From positions 1 to 64,000 of the IMG/VR virus record IMGVR_UViG_3300024264_000024: a DNA stretch of 64,000 nt. One strand, written 5' to 3'. The notes under the pieces were generated by a model. The model had not been told where the DNA came from, did no database searches, and saw only the letters and a list, made by a program, of their open reading frames with translations. How positions within the stretch are numbered: the stretch's first letter is position 1; each line of letters begins with the position of its first letter. Source of the stretch: a virus. A program made the translations under genes and the position numbers. Positions 55,201-64,000 of the stretch are shown piece by piece.

Positions 55201-57294
55201 AGCTATAATATCATCTAATGTTTTTTGAGTAGATGTAAAATATGGAAAAGAACCACTCTTAAGAGCAAAATTACCATATTCACTTGCTAAGTCTAAATTT
55301 CCAGTAAACAAACCAGAACCTACCTTTGGTCTAACAACATCATTATTGTATATACTAGAAAATTCTCCTCTCATACCGTCAGGTATATGTTGATCAGCTC
55401 CTCTATAAGTTACATCCATGCCATCAGGATATGCCTTTTTAAAGTTCTTACTATTTGTTTGAACAAACTGTTCTGCTGTACCTAAGCTTCCATCTGGTAA
55501 TGTAAATGCAGATCCATCAGCGTTCTTCATCCATGATCCATCTGCTTTAGCAAGTTTCTCAATTTCTGTATATTCATCTACTAAACCTTTATTACTTGGA
55601 ATGTCTTTATTCCATTTACCCCAATTTATTTCTGACTTAAAATTATCAACATTCTTTAGTATATCATCTGTGCTTTTTGCTCCTTTAGAAGTTATGGTTT
55701 TTATTACTTTAGGTATTACCTTTTTACCTCCCTTTGCTAACATATTTTTAAGTACACCAACGCCTAAATAAGAAGTAGGATCTGTAAGCAAATCAACTCC
55801 AAGCCCTCCCCAAAAATTATCTATACCTAAAGTTTGTGATACTGTTTTTTGTTTTGCATCATCATCTAGTATAGTGGTATTATATAGATCAGGGAGAATA
55901 TTACCCCAATTAAATTCACCATCTCCTTGGTCACTTAACCCTTCAATACTTTCTCTAACTAAATTAGCAGGTATACCTAAAACTTGTAGTGCATTATCAG
56001 CAACAAGTAAAGGATTAAAAGTATTATTCAAAGTATTTAAAAACCAATTCTTTTTCTTTTTACCAATAACCTCTACTTCAGGTAAATTTACAGTTTGGAT
56101 ATTGTCATCTTCTGTTGTTTCTCCTGCCTCTTGCATAACACGTCCACCCATTCTTTTCATCTTCTCTAAGTTAGAGATAATGGTTTTATCTAGAGGGATT
56201 ATTTGATATGCATCTCTTATGTCTGCACCTTTGTAGTCTTGTGTTATAATAGCATCAAATCCATCATCAATAAGTTTCTGTACATCTTCTACTGAATAAG
56301 TTCTTGGTTGTTGTTCTATAAATGGGTTTTTAGGATTTATTTTTGCTCCCCATTTTTCTGCACCATAGTCATTAAATGCATAATTGTTTGGTGTAAAGAA
56401 ACTTAAGTTTTGAGGAGCTTTCCAATTTGCATATTCTCTTGGATTTACAAAATCAAGAGGCTCCATTATAGTTTCCGGATTGCTTGTATTTCTATAAAAT
56501 ATGTAATCTTCTGCAGGAGGTCTATTTAGTTGTTTAGGTGTATCAGAAAAAAATGACATTGCATTTGGAGTTTCTTCAACAACTTCTTCAACAACTTCAT
56601 CTCCTTGTTTAGAGAATAGGTTTTTTATATAACTAGCTGCATCATCCATATATGGTGCTGCTTTTTTTGCTATGTTTTTAATTATACCTCTTTGTGCTTT
56701 AGGTAATGAACCTCCGTATTCAGCTTTTGGTTTCCAAGAACCTTCACCAAACTTTATTGCACTTTCTCTATCAGTACCAAAGTCTATAACCTCACCTCTT
56801 CTTTTAGCTTCTTCATATACAGGCTTCCAATTTTTCTTTGCTTGTTCAGACATGTCAAGCCATGTGCCATCTTCATTTTGAAATAATGTAGGAAAAGAAA
56901 ACCAGTTTTTTTTATCAAAAGTTTCCGTCTTCATTATGTGACTTGACTCACCAATTACATTACCTTGTTCATCATAGTTTAGTCTAACACCATCTCTTTT
57001 TGGAAGTGGGCTATCTGATAGACCATATTGAGCCATAGGTATTTCCATTACCATATCACCTGGAAATTGGTATTCATTCTCAGGGAACATCATTTGTGAA
57101 TTGCCTAAGTTATCTGCACCCAATATAGGAAAGTCAACATTCTTCATGCTTATATCCCCTGACGGAATCAGATTAACCGGATTGGTTTTATCTGGGCTAT
57201 CATTTCTATATCCATCTACAGATATATATTGTGTTATATCTTGTAGGAATTCATTTGGTCCTCCTGGTAGTCCTATGCTTTTTTTATGTCCCAT
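52282..57294 (-). CDS. Cell-wall-penetration virion protein: transglycosylase-like, LysM, L,D-transpeptidase and possible ART-like domains (1670 aa)
   Basis: A multi-enzyme virion protein. Possible ADP-ribosyltransferase-like folds: about 262-385 (FYRNTSN with R268, SFFTPNNYAFNDYG, GFDAIITQDYKG) and about 625-820 (TYRGADQ with R631, GLFTGNLDLASEYG, MYDPNALYK). A first lysozyme/transglycosylase-like domain has E889 (RRVESADG) and YLGRGGTRKYFG. Two LysM domains start about 1041 (YKVKKGDNLSRIA) and 1096 (YTVKPGDTLGKIA). A YkuD-type domain follows, with H1297 and C1321 in SSNGCIN. A final SLT-like domain has E1468 (GTESNYG) and VGYTQI. A perfect EF-hand-like loop (DKNRDGKITEED, 1230-1241) is inserted in the YkuD domain. 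It probably opens peptidoglycan at infection. Its start overlaps the muzzle stop (TAATG). Confidence 0.85.
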   Translation of the reverse strand: MGHKKSIGLPGGPNEFLQDITQYISVDGYRNDSPDKTNPVNLIPSGDISMKNVDFPILGADNLGNSQMMFPENEYQFPGDMVMEIPMAQYGLSDSPLPKRDGVRLNYDEQGNVIGESSHIMKTETFDKKNWFSFPTLFQNEDGTWLDMSEQAKKNWKPVYEEAKRRGEVIDFGTDRESAIKFGEGSWKPKAEYGGSLPKAQRGIIKNIAKKAAPYMDDAASYIKNLFSKQGDEVVEEVVEETPNAMSFFSDTPKQLNRPPAEDYIFYRNTSNPETIMEPLDFVNPREYANWKAPQNLSFFTPNNYAFNDYGAEKWGAKINPKNPFIEQQPRTYSVEDVQKLIDDGFDAIITQDYKGADIRDAYQIIPLDKTIISNLEKMKRMGGRVMQEAGETTEDDNIQTVNLPEVEVIGKKKKNWFLNTLNNTFNPLLVADNALQVLGIPANLVRESIEGLSDQGDGEFNWGNILPDLYNTTILDDDAKQKTVSQTLGIDNFWGGLGVDLLTDPTSYLGVGVLKNMLAKGGKKVIPKVIKTITSKGAKSTDDILKNVDNFKSEINWGKWNKDIPSNKGLVDEYTEIEKLAKADGSWMKNADGSAFTLPDGSLGTAEQFVQTNSKNFKKAYPDGMDVTYRGADQHIPDGMRGEFSSIYNNDVVRPKVGSGLFTGNLDLASEYGNFALKSGSFPYFTSTQKTLDDIIAAGGNKKSALKFGDEGGIYKLAIPNVDDAKHIQFDAGRRDWTNLNEPYVWDMMSPELQAASKRARPTGGNSVMYDPNALYKETFATDDVASLLEQVGGDRATIKNVYDFGVGDVLIHNNKKGKYAKSLFGNDGNFNLMDKNIYRAAVPLTIGGYGLSQQQKGPGTDKGSTPTSWKDLNINVEGLMKGLRRVESADGTLMMNPYSTATGNYGQRFSEIEELYKGTREEFSEDLEAQDRFFRMRLNEGIESNETTPLLRDAFELTAEYKDQLGDDWNFSYEDVAALSNYLGRGGTRKYFGNVIRDGMPLGEVFPKLFGENVKQPNKTPKDYLKITNEFYQDGGENIYKVKKGDNLSRIARNYNTSVDEIVSINDIPNPSMISIDQELLMPQGVSLGNTRSSYTVKPGDTLGKIASRHNTSYQKLAKINNISDPNMIRVNQDILLPEDYREEVPLAEESWISTDVLKKNNEDINSLADEQVIVKSQLLNSPNERYVVIDKKNGRLKLYHGDEVITDFEVLTGKNEGDQQTVTQPIDKNRDGKITEEDKINGIYQVDWSKGNLSTGAGKFKISNSSPTSSKKYMNAPSFNLINEAGIEVSTAIHGAPSYRQKYFDNNDITDNRSSNGCINGKCSDLQGLYDMGLPNNTNVYILPDDEGNAFEMVDGQAVLRMNRENRESYQSYERNGQTYKGQGGNYTINTLNYKPIRAQFDVEKFKEDIFTALDFNDEDELYKTTIPFINALMDNKKKIMQTSQIPSDIYNQIAKIAFGIYGTESNYGDTHSATGNFSRAVNKYFNPKQSSSPDVQSKYSTYGADSDSNSVGYTQIRFSFLNDTEKAALKKFNITNNSDMLDPEKSAIATAVVLGIRYNEQLTPSQKKNPMKYLPSKWNNRSNYAKRVEQNSKYLDIEQLDIMKAGGEIEEKLIYKNYMDGRYEGTKMDSKGENIYDKLNRKYLSKAREQGMTPSNYVMTYIIPNS

Positions 57295-60200
57295 TATCTT
57301 TGTGATAGTAAAAGTTTAGTATTATTTAATCTCAATAACATCTTTCTATTTCCAGACACATTTTTTCTAAGTATAACATTATTTGAGTAATGTCTAAACT
57401 TTTTACGCTGTGTTGCTGATTTAGCATAGTTAATATTAGTTGAATTTAAAGGTCTGATGTATCCATTACAATCTGTATTAAATATAGACTGTTGAGTTAT
57501 TACTCCTGATGGATCAGGGAACTCACCTCTATTATTTGTTACATCCCAAAATTGATTAAATCTAAATTTATGTTCTACTTTAGAAGATAATATATCTATG
57601 TTGTTAGCATTTATAATTGGATAATTTAAATTACCCCATGGATCATTTGTAGCTTGTTGATTAATAACTAGCAATCCAGAAGTCTGATCATTATTATATA
57701 CTATAGCTGCATCAAAATTAAAATTTAAATCTTCCCATTTATCACCACCACACATATTGTATTGAGGATCTCCTTTGTATACATATGATTCTAATTGATA
57801 TTCAAAACTTCTAATTGTATTTACCGCTTGCCCTGTATTAGATATTAAATCTATTTCCCATGGATAGTCAACATTATAAAAATTAGCAAATGAATCACAC
57901 CTAACATTATGTCTCCAAAAACCACCAACTTCATAATTAGGTATAGTACTTATGTAAAAGAAATAATTACATTGTCTATCACTTACAAAATTTGGATCTC
58001 CTACTTGATATATTAAAGGAGCACTATCTGGACATGTACCTAATTCTGTAGTTACTGTACCTGGTATTGTAGCGGGTGGACATTCACAAGTTACCTTTCT
58101 ACATATAGGAGGAGTAACATCATCACATACACCTGAGTCAGCTGTATATGTATTGGTTGCTGGGTCTAAATAAACTTTAGTATATCCTGTAGGACACTCA
58201 CACACAAATGGTGTTGAACATACATCTCCTGCAATTTGATTAGCTGATGCATTTAATTCACCAACAACATCAGTATTCATTGCATATTGATTTGGACCTG
58301 GTATAGAATTAGGAACATCATATGTTGTATTAGAAATACTATCTAATAATATTGGATCATCAGGTACTGCATTACTGTTACCACAGAATACTGCATAAAT
58401 TTCTTGCTTAGTTGCATCTTGTAAATCTATATCTGCTGATTGATTTGCTCCTGCCGCCCAAGCTCCAGTATTAGTTGCTTGAGGAGGATTATTTGGAACA
58501 TTAGGAGATTGCATAGCAGCTATACCTGTAGCTTCAGTACCATCAGTTCCATCCGTAACAACAATTAAAATTTGTTTGAAAGAAGGATCTTGAGTTCTAG
58601 CTGGATATTGAGCAGCATAAGAAGAGTTTGCTTTATCATTTAATTGACCTAATCCTCCAGTACCACTAAATGGATTTGCTGCATTAATAGCTGCTTCAGC
58701 ACTAGTTGAATTAGTAGTATTCCAATTAGCACTATATAAAGCAATTAGTCCTGCACCAGTAGCATTACTACTCATACTTAAAGAACCTTGATTTAAATGC
58801 ATACTTTGGGTACCCCAACCAGTAATACCAACTTGCATTGTTCCTGCAGCTAATGAATCTCTAACATTTGGATTAGCCATAAATACATCTAACCAACGCA
58901 TCTGTGCTGTAGCAGCTGAATTATTACCCATATTACCACCACCAGTTTGATTACCAGCAGAATCAAAAGTCATGGGTGTATAATTAATATTACCAGTACT
59001 TCCTGACCAATCTATAGCAATCACAATATCTAGTAAACAGTTTGTTGCACCACCTGTTACTGTTGCTGCTAATTCATCAATATTTATTTCTGCACCAATA
59101 GTTTCATTTACACTTTGCTCACATAAATTTGTAACTGGATTAAAATTATATCCAGGAGGACACTGAGGTACTGTTGTTGTTGCACTGCTTGTTGTAAAGA
59201 AATGATTAATGCTTGGTAAGGCTAATTGAGGATGCCAGTCATGAAATGAAATCCACGCTTTTAATTTAGGATCATATGATATAGTCCATGAGCAATCATC
59301 AAAGTATATTGGATCTCCAATGTCAACGTTAAGACTTCCATAAACTCCTGAAGATATAGTTACAGGTTTTGTTAATCCATCTGTAAATACTGCACCGTCT
59401 ATATATGCTGGTTTTAATTGGTAATCTTTTTTCATAAAGTAGACTATATCATCTACTGAATCATACATTACTTGACAACCAACACCGTTTACTGGGTTAT
59501 CTACCCACACAGAATTTTCTGAATTAGGAAATTGTTTTATAAATTTAGAAGGTAAATATTTAGCAAACCACCATTTCATTCCAGCATTAGATATAGGATC
59601 TAAAGCTTTACCACCGTAATGAAATATTTTTCCTTGTGCTTGAGACATAAAGAATAATCCCATTGGTGTATTTATAACACCTCTCAAACTTTCCATTGAT
59701 CCGTACTCAGTAGATATATCAGCGTTAGCAATATTTTGTAAAGGTTGATTAAATAATTTACCATCTCCTATTGTAACGTTAGTACCTGAACCTAATTTTA
59801 AAGCATCAACACCTTGAAATAGTTGAGGAGACATATAAGGGAAAAATATTATTGCACCTGATTTGCTTATAGGTTTAATTACACTAACAGCATTTTTAAA
59901 GTCTTTATAATTAAAATTTAAAAACACTCTCCAATAATCTCTTCTTGCTTCATTTTGAGCTTGCAATGAATAAATCAATCTCTTAGGATAATTAATAAAA
60001 CATTGCTCACTAACTAATGGATCATAATCTCTAAGCTGTAGTGCACCAAATGTACTTAATTGTGTTACAAACTTTGATGGGCTTAATGATTCATCATACT
60101 TATAAAAGTTACCTGACTTCTCAATCTTAGCATGAAAGAGTTCATCTATATCATTGTTATTATATACATCATATATTTTTTTAGCAGGATGTTCTTCCCA

Positions 60201-63200
60201 ATCTCTTTGATCTAAATTAACTTCTGATTCAACATAGAAATCTAATATACCATTAGTATGAGTGTACATATATGCAAACTCCATTGCTAACATTGGATTA
60301 GGATCACTACTTCCTTTCATTATTCTATTCCATGCAGTATTCCCACATGATTGATTACCTCTATCTAAATAAAATAAATCTCCTGGCATAGCTTCACTTA
60401 ATTGGCCTGGTTGAAATACTCCAAGACCAATTATCTCATCTGCCAATGGTGTTATATCATATCTTTGTGAGTTTAACCAAAACCTTGGGTAAGGTAGATT
60501 TACATATAGTGAATAATCAAATGTAAACTCATTAGGTTGACCAATAAGAAAGTTAGAGAATACAGGCATAATTACTTTCTCAGTAAATCTACCAACAAAA
60601 GTATCCCCTGCAAAAATTGGTCTGCTTGAATATATTGTTGCTTCAGGTGCATCAAGATCTAACAGCTCAAGACAACCTCTCATAGGAACTTGTTTTATAC
60701 CATCTAGTTGACCATATTGATTATCAAAATTATATTTCAATGCTCCATAGTGAGCTGATATAGCTGCTTTTTTACTTTCTTTAGGATCTAATAAATAATT
60801 GTTACTCCATTTAATTCCAGTACCAGCACTATTAACATATCCACCTACACAAAATCTAGACTTATCTTCTACATCTGGATTATCAATATCATCTTTTAAT
60901 GCAACTGCTACTGTTTCAGGTCTAAATAAATTGTTTATTTTATAATTACCATCATCAAACATTTGAAAAGATGATCCTAAATAATTTGAAGCAGTATTTT
61001 TAATTCTCCATAATCCTGAATTTACTGGTGCAAAATTTGTAAACAAACCATATGAATTATATTTCCATGCAAAATCAGATTCTTTAATTAAATTATAAAA
61101 TAATTCAATCATCTCATTTCCTCCTAAAGCAATGTTTGCTCTAGAAACTGTTGCTGATATTATTGTTCTTAATAGTAATGGCATTGAAGACAACGGTGTT
61201 GTTGTTTCTTGTGATGATTCTTCATAACCACCCTGGATACCAGGTATATCTCCTTGATTTTGACCAGCTATGCTTTTTATTGTTTGTTGAGCATAAAAAA
61301 GAGCACCACCAGTATATAAATCAGCAACACCTGCTACTGTTTCAAATATTGCTTCCAGGACCTCATTTATCACTGTTGAAGCTCCATTACTTGCTGCAGT
61401 AGCTGTAAGATATGCTGCCATAGCAAGACCTGGTTGATTACCAACACCAGCAAATCCTCCAAATGTTCCTGATTGAGAAGATAGGTTTCCTCTTGGTCCT
61501 ACCACTTTCTGTTTTTGTGAACCTCTAATTTGCTGCATTGCATACCCTACACCAAGAACTGCACTGATAATTGCAGCACCTCCTCTTAGTAATTTAAACT
61601 TAGGGTGTTCTTCTGAAGGTATAAAGTATCCACTAGAATTTCCTGAAACTTGTCCATACAATCTAGTTTCATATGCATTTAAAAATGGTTTAGTAAACAT
61701 TAACTCCGGTGAAGATAATGTAAATACTTTTTTAGAATATCCACTTAGCGGTGGGTAATCACGTATTGATTCTGACCAACTATCACAACCCTTAGTTATA
61801 TTAGTACCACTAGTACCTGAACCAGTATGAAAATATGGATCTGGTCTTAAATCATTATAAGGATGATTAGGATATAATCCTTGTACACTTCCTCCTATAA
61901 GGTTTTCTGCATTAGGTAAATCATACTCACGCATATTTCTAAATAACCCTTTAGCAAGGATAGATCTAGCACCTTGTCTTGAACCTCTAAGCAATTCATA
62001 TCCTACTACATTTGTAATGTATGTACCATCATTATATTTTGGTCTTTTTATATTTGCAAACTCAACACCTAAAACATTAATTAAATCAGCATTTGTACTA
62101 GATAAATGTAAATATGGTCCTAATTCTTCTGTTGGCATTTTATGGTGTCTAATGAACTCACCACATAAATCATATTGTGTATCATTAGTTCCTCCAATAT
62201 TTACTCCTGTTTCTGGATCAACATAAGTTGAATTCCATATGTCTGGTTTTCTTGTTGGGTATCTTTCTGATGATTGCCAGTATCCCATTTCACCACGGGC
62301 TATAACTATCCCTGCACCATCAACAGGTTCTGCTAACCCTGACGCTGTAGTAGATGCTGTATTATATACTTTAAATAATAAATCTCCATCAGGATCTAAA
62401 ACATTATTTCCATATACTTTCTCATTCTCCATTGTTCCATTGTACATTTCTGCAGCTCTTCCAGGTATATGGTATGAAGAAGATCTTTCACCTGTATTAT
62501 ATATCCATCTAATAAAAAATGCATATTGTTCATCACGCATCAAACCAGTCTTATTACCACCTTTGTAGTAATATTCACTTTGTACTTGATTAACAACCCA
62601 GTTTACTTTAATTTGATTTGCTATAGGTTGATAGTTAAAATCAAATTGTTCTGTTGGCCCTTGTCTTATTAACCAGTCATTTACAACAAACATTGACTCA
62701 GATTTTTCATAAGCTGGACTCATCTGAGGAAGTTCTGCAATAGGGATATTTTTTAATTCAACTGCAATAAAATCTATATTGACTTCTTTTATTTCTGTAC
62801 TATATATTCCTATTTGTTTTGCATCTGTTTGACCTTGGTTTCTTCTTAGTATTACTAATTCAAAATAAAAATAATCTTGATCAATATTAGAAAATGATAC
62901 ATCTAATGAACCATCTGTACCTAAATGACTCCATAAACTTTGTACATTAGACATGCCTATGTAATCTGTTACTCTCTGGTCATTTTCAATATATGCTACA
63001 AAAGCCTGATATGTTCCATTTGCTAACATACCACTATCTGTAGATTTATTTAACTTGACACAAGGAGTATCTAATAATGGAGCAAGTCTTATTTGCTCAC
63101 AATCTAACATCTTAGGTTCTATAACTTCAAATACTGTACAAGGTAATCCATCAACATCTAACCCAGATACTTTAATTTTTTTATAAGGTATATTGTCTAG

Positions 63201-63662
63201 GTTTAATGAGCGTGAAGGATTATTGCCGTCATCCCAATAAACTTGCCATGAACAATCAAAATTTTCTTTTGCTGCTCCAGTTATTAAAAACTTCTTGCTA
63301 AAATTTAAACATGTATCATTTACTAATGTAGTATACTTACATTCACTATCATCAAATAAACCTATTTCAGAATTTATGTTATCAGTAGAATAAACAATCC
63401 ACTCATCACCGTATCTATGTATAGCTCCTATAACTGTATAGGGTATTACTCCACATAATAAATTTGATGGCTCATTTCCAATAATACCTAAGTCACCATC
63501 TTCAGAATTATTTGCAACATTTCTAGCATGCCACCATGCTTGGTTATTCTCCATAGATGGAGTAATATCCTTATTCATCCCTTTTACAAATGTATTTGTA
63601 TTTACAGATGAGCTAGTTTGACTGCTTGGTGCACTCTTTGGTGTAGACTTTTTCTTTGCCAT
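57294..63662 (-). CDS. Muzzle/stabilization tail protein with an inserted vWA domain (2122 aa)
   Basis: Residues about 17-60 (NTFVKGMNKDITPS, WWHARNVANNSEDG) match the start of crAss-like 'stabilization' (muzzle) proteins, which close the tail tip. The large middle is beta-rich. Hydrophobic helical segments lie near 695-715 and 740-800. From about 1543 comes a vWA-like domain: the MIDAS motif DWSGS (D1551, S1553, S1555) and a later ILIVVTDGTDG strand. It is flanked by two Cys-rich CPxGY elements (CPPGYNFNP before, CPTGYTKVY after) that look like EGF-type linkers. The C-terminus returns to muzzle-like sequence ending NTKLLLSQR. It follows the partial gene at the right edge by 14 bases. Confidence 0.8.
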   Translation of the reverse strand: MAKKKSTPKSAPSSQTSSSVNTNTFVKGMNKDITPSMENNQAWWHARNVANNSEDGDLGIIGNEPSNLLCGVIPYTVIGAIHRYGDEWIVYSTDNINSEIGLFDDSECKYTTLVNDTCLNFSKKFLITGAAKENFDCSWQVYWDDGNNPSRSLNLDNIPYKKIKVSGLDVDGLPCTVFEVIEPKMLDCEQIRLAPLLDTPCVKLNKSTDSGMLANGTYQAFVAYIENDQRVTDYIGMSNVQSLWSHLGTDGSLDVSFSNIDQDYFYFELVILRRNQGQTDAKQIGIYSTEIKEVNIDFIAVELKNIPIAELPQMSPAYEKSESMFVVNDWLIRQGPTEQFDFNYQPIANQIKVNWVVNQVQSEYYYKGGNKTGLMRDEQYAFFIRWIYNTGERSSSYHIPGRAAEMYNGTMENEKVYGNNVLDPDGDLLFKVYNTASTTASGLAEPVDGAGIVIARGEMGYWQSSERYPTRKPDIWNSTYVDPETGVNIGGTNDTQYDLCGEFIRHHKMPTEELGPYLHLSSTNADLINVLGVEFANIKRPKYNDGTYITNVVGYELLRGSRQGARSILAKGLFRNMREYDLPNAENLIGGSVQGLYPNHPYNDLRPDPYFHTGSGTSGTNITKGCDSWSESIRDYPPLSGYSKKVFTLSSPELMFTKPFLNAYETRLYGQVSGNSSGYFIPSEEHPKFKLLRGGAAIISAVLGVGYAMQQIRGSQKQKVVGPRGNLSSQSGTFGGFAGVGNQPGLAMAAYLTATAASNGASTVINEVLEAIFETVAGVADLYTGGALFYAQQTIKSIAGQNQGDIPGIQGGYEESSQETTTPLSSMPLLLRTIISATVSRANIALGGNEMIELFYNLIKESDFAWKYNSYGLFTNFAPVNSGLWRIKNTASNYLGSSFQMFDDGNYKINNLFRPETVAVALKDDIDNPDVEDKSRFCVGGYVNSAGTGIKWSNNYLLDPKESKKAAISAHYGALKYNFDNQYGQLDGIKQVPMRGCLELLDLDAPEATIYSSRPIFAGDTFVGRFTEKVIMPVFSNFLIGQPNEFTFDYSLYVNLPYPRFWLNSQRYDITPLADEIIGLGVFQPGQLSEAMPGDLFYLDRGNQSCGNTAWNRIMKGSSDPNPMLAMEFAYMYTHTNGILDFYVESEVNLDQRDWEEHPAKKIYDVYNNNDIDELFHAKIEKSGNFYKYDESLSPSKFVTQLSTFGALQLRDYDPLVSEQCFINYPKRLIYSLQAQNEARRDYWRVFLNFNYKDFKNAVSVIKPISKSGAIIFFPYMSPQLFQGVDALKLGSGTNVTIGDGKLFNQPLQNIANADISTEYGSMESLRGVINTPMGLFFMSQAQGKIFHYGGKALDPISNAGMKWWFAKYLPSKFIKQFPNSENSVWVDNPVNGVGCQVMYDSVDDIVYFMKKDYQLKPAYIDGAVFTDGLTKPVTISSGVYGSLNVDIGDPIYFDDCSWTISYDPKLKAWISFHDWHPQLALPSINHFFTTSSATTTVPQCPPGYNFNPVTNLCEQSVNETIGAEINIDELAATVTGGATNCLLDIVIAIDWSGSTGNINYTPMTFDSAGNQTGGGNMGNNSAATAQMRWLDVFMANPNVRDSLAAGTMQVGITGWGTQSMHLNQGSLSMSSNATGAGLIALYSANWNTTNSTSAEAAINAANPFSGTGGLGQLNDKANSSYAAQYPARTQDPSFKQILIVVTDGTDGTEATGIAAMQSPNVPNNPPQATNTGAWAAGANQSADIDLQDATKQEIYAVFCGNSNAVPDDPILLDSISNTTYDVPNSIPGPNQYAMNTDVVGELNASANQIAGDVCSTPFVCECPTGYTKVYLDPATNTYTADSGVCDDVTPPICRKVTCECPPATIPGTVTTELGTCPDSAPLIYQVGDPNFVSDRQCNYFFYISTIPNYEVGGFWRHNVRCDSFANFYNVDYPWEIDLISNTGQAVNTIRSFEYQLESYVYKGDPQYNMCGGDKWEDLNFNFDAAIVYNNDQTSGLLVINQQATNDPWGNLNYPIINANNIDILSSKVEHKFRFNQFWDVTNNRGEFPDPSGVITQQSIFNTDCNGYIRPLNSTNINYAKSATQRKKFRHYSNNVILRKNVSGNRKMLLRLNNTKLLLSQR

Positions 63663-63676
63663 AATATATTAACTCT

Positions 63677-64000
63677 TTAACAAGTTGGACATTCAGTTGT
63701 TGCACTTGTTGATGTTCTTGGTCCTGCAACTACTTGAGGGTTTACTGGTGCATAACTTAAAAACATGTTATAATAATTATGATATTGTGCTCTTCTATTC
63801 ATTGTCCAAAGCTTTTTCATTTCTTGGAAATTAGGAGTATTAACAAAACCTAAAGCATTATTTCTTGCTGCTCTTAATCTTCCTTCTACTAATGATAATT
63901 GTTGAGAAACATTTTCACCAGCCCATACCATATTTTCTAATATTCTTTGTTTTATAGCATACTCATAATATTCATTACAATATGGTTGATCTAAAACTAA
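63677..64000 (-). CDS. C-terminal part of a tail-assembly protein (5' end outside window)
   Basis: The - strand frame is open to base 64000, so the ATG at 63931 is internal; the visible 107 residues include DQPYCNEYYEYAIKQRI, then a helical stretch (RLRAARNNALGF, MKKLWTMNRRAQYHN), and end PRTSTSATTECPTC. In crAss-like genomes the gene just before the muzzle encodes a ring/tail-tubular-type adapter protein, so this is likely the tail-ring protein's C-terminus. The assignment rests on position only. Confidence 0.5.
   Translation of the reverse strand, partial: LVLDQPYCNEYYEYAIKQRILENMVWAGENVSQQLSLVEGRLRAARNNALGFVNTPNFQEMKKLWTMNRRAQYHNYYNMFLSYAPVNPQVVAGPRTSTSATTECPTC

Overview
The window is about half of a tailed double-stranded DNA phage genome of the crAss-like type (order Crassvirales), most likely infecting a member of the Bacteroidota and probably a flavobacterium. 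Four things point there. (1) There is a block of giant, tightly packed virion genes on one strand. (2) One of them, a 4659-residue protein, carries the motif DFDID of the crAss-like virion RNA polymerase. (3) A 2122-residue protein that opens in the style of the crAss-like 'muzzle/stabilization' protein lies immediately before the cargo genes. (4) The DNA is strongly A+T-rich, starts are preceded by A-rich stretches rather than Shine-Dalgarno sites, and one good match to the Flavobacteriia promoter (TTTG, 19 nt, TAnnTTTa) is present. Phage name, host and marine origin are inference. The genetic code looks standard: TAA, TAG and TGA all end genes.

Layout. Bases 1-10476 (+ strand) hold the replication and nucleotide module: the tail of a MoxR-like AAA+ ATPase, two tandem paralogous unknowns, a RecB/Exo VIII-like PD-(D/E)XK nuclease, two unknowns, a terminator, a family B DNA polymerase, a full-length GroEL, a MazG-like pyrophosphohydrolase, a DUF932 protein, two tiny membrane proteins separated by a G+C-rich RNA hairpin, and a dATP/dGTP diphosphohydrolase-like protein. 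Bases 10483-19773 (- strand) hold three tail-fibre-like proteins sharing an N-terminal peptide, a 3-TM holin-like protein, and a string of very small basic or cysteine-rich proteins, including a 27-residue CDGSH-type protein. Bases 19931-23090 (+ strand) are an island with class I ribonucleotide reductase (nrdB-nrdA) flanked by small ORFs. Bases 23100-64000 (- strand) hold a second holin-like protein and then seven giant virion genes, listed here in order of increasing coordinate: 1922, 4659, 1079, 941, 905, 1670 and 2122 residues. The end of another virion gene runs off the right edge.

How the parts fit. On the - strand the right-hand block is read from 64000 leftwards: tail-assembly protein, muzzle, a cell-wall-penetration protein with lytic transglycosylase, LysM and L,D-transpeptidase-like domains, then cargo proteins, the fused RNA polymerase, and a nuclease-bearing giant. 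In known crAss-like phages this block builds the tail and the ejected cargo, and the virion polymerase transcribes early genes after ejection. The left module makes DNA; RNR, MazG and the dATP/dGTP hydrolase shape the nucleotide pool; GroEL may help fold the very large proteins. The left fibre and holin block supplies host recognition and lysis.

Most unusual points: the size of the polymerase fusion with an embedded HExxH zincin-like motif and a degenerate copy in the neighbouring giant; von Willebrand A-type MIDAS motifs in both the muzzle and a fibre; two possible ADP-ribosyltransferase-like segments in the cell-wall protein; a 27-residue CDGSH protein; a recurring Gly-Gly motif across cargo and small proteins; and repeated TAATG stop-start overlaps.
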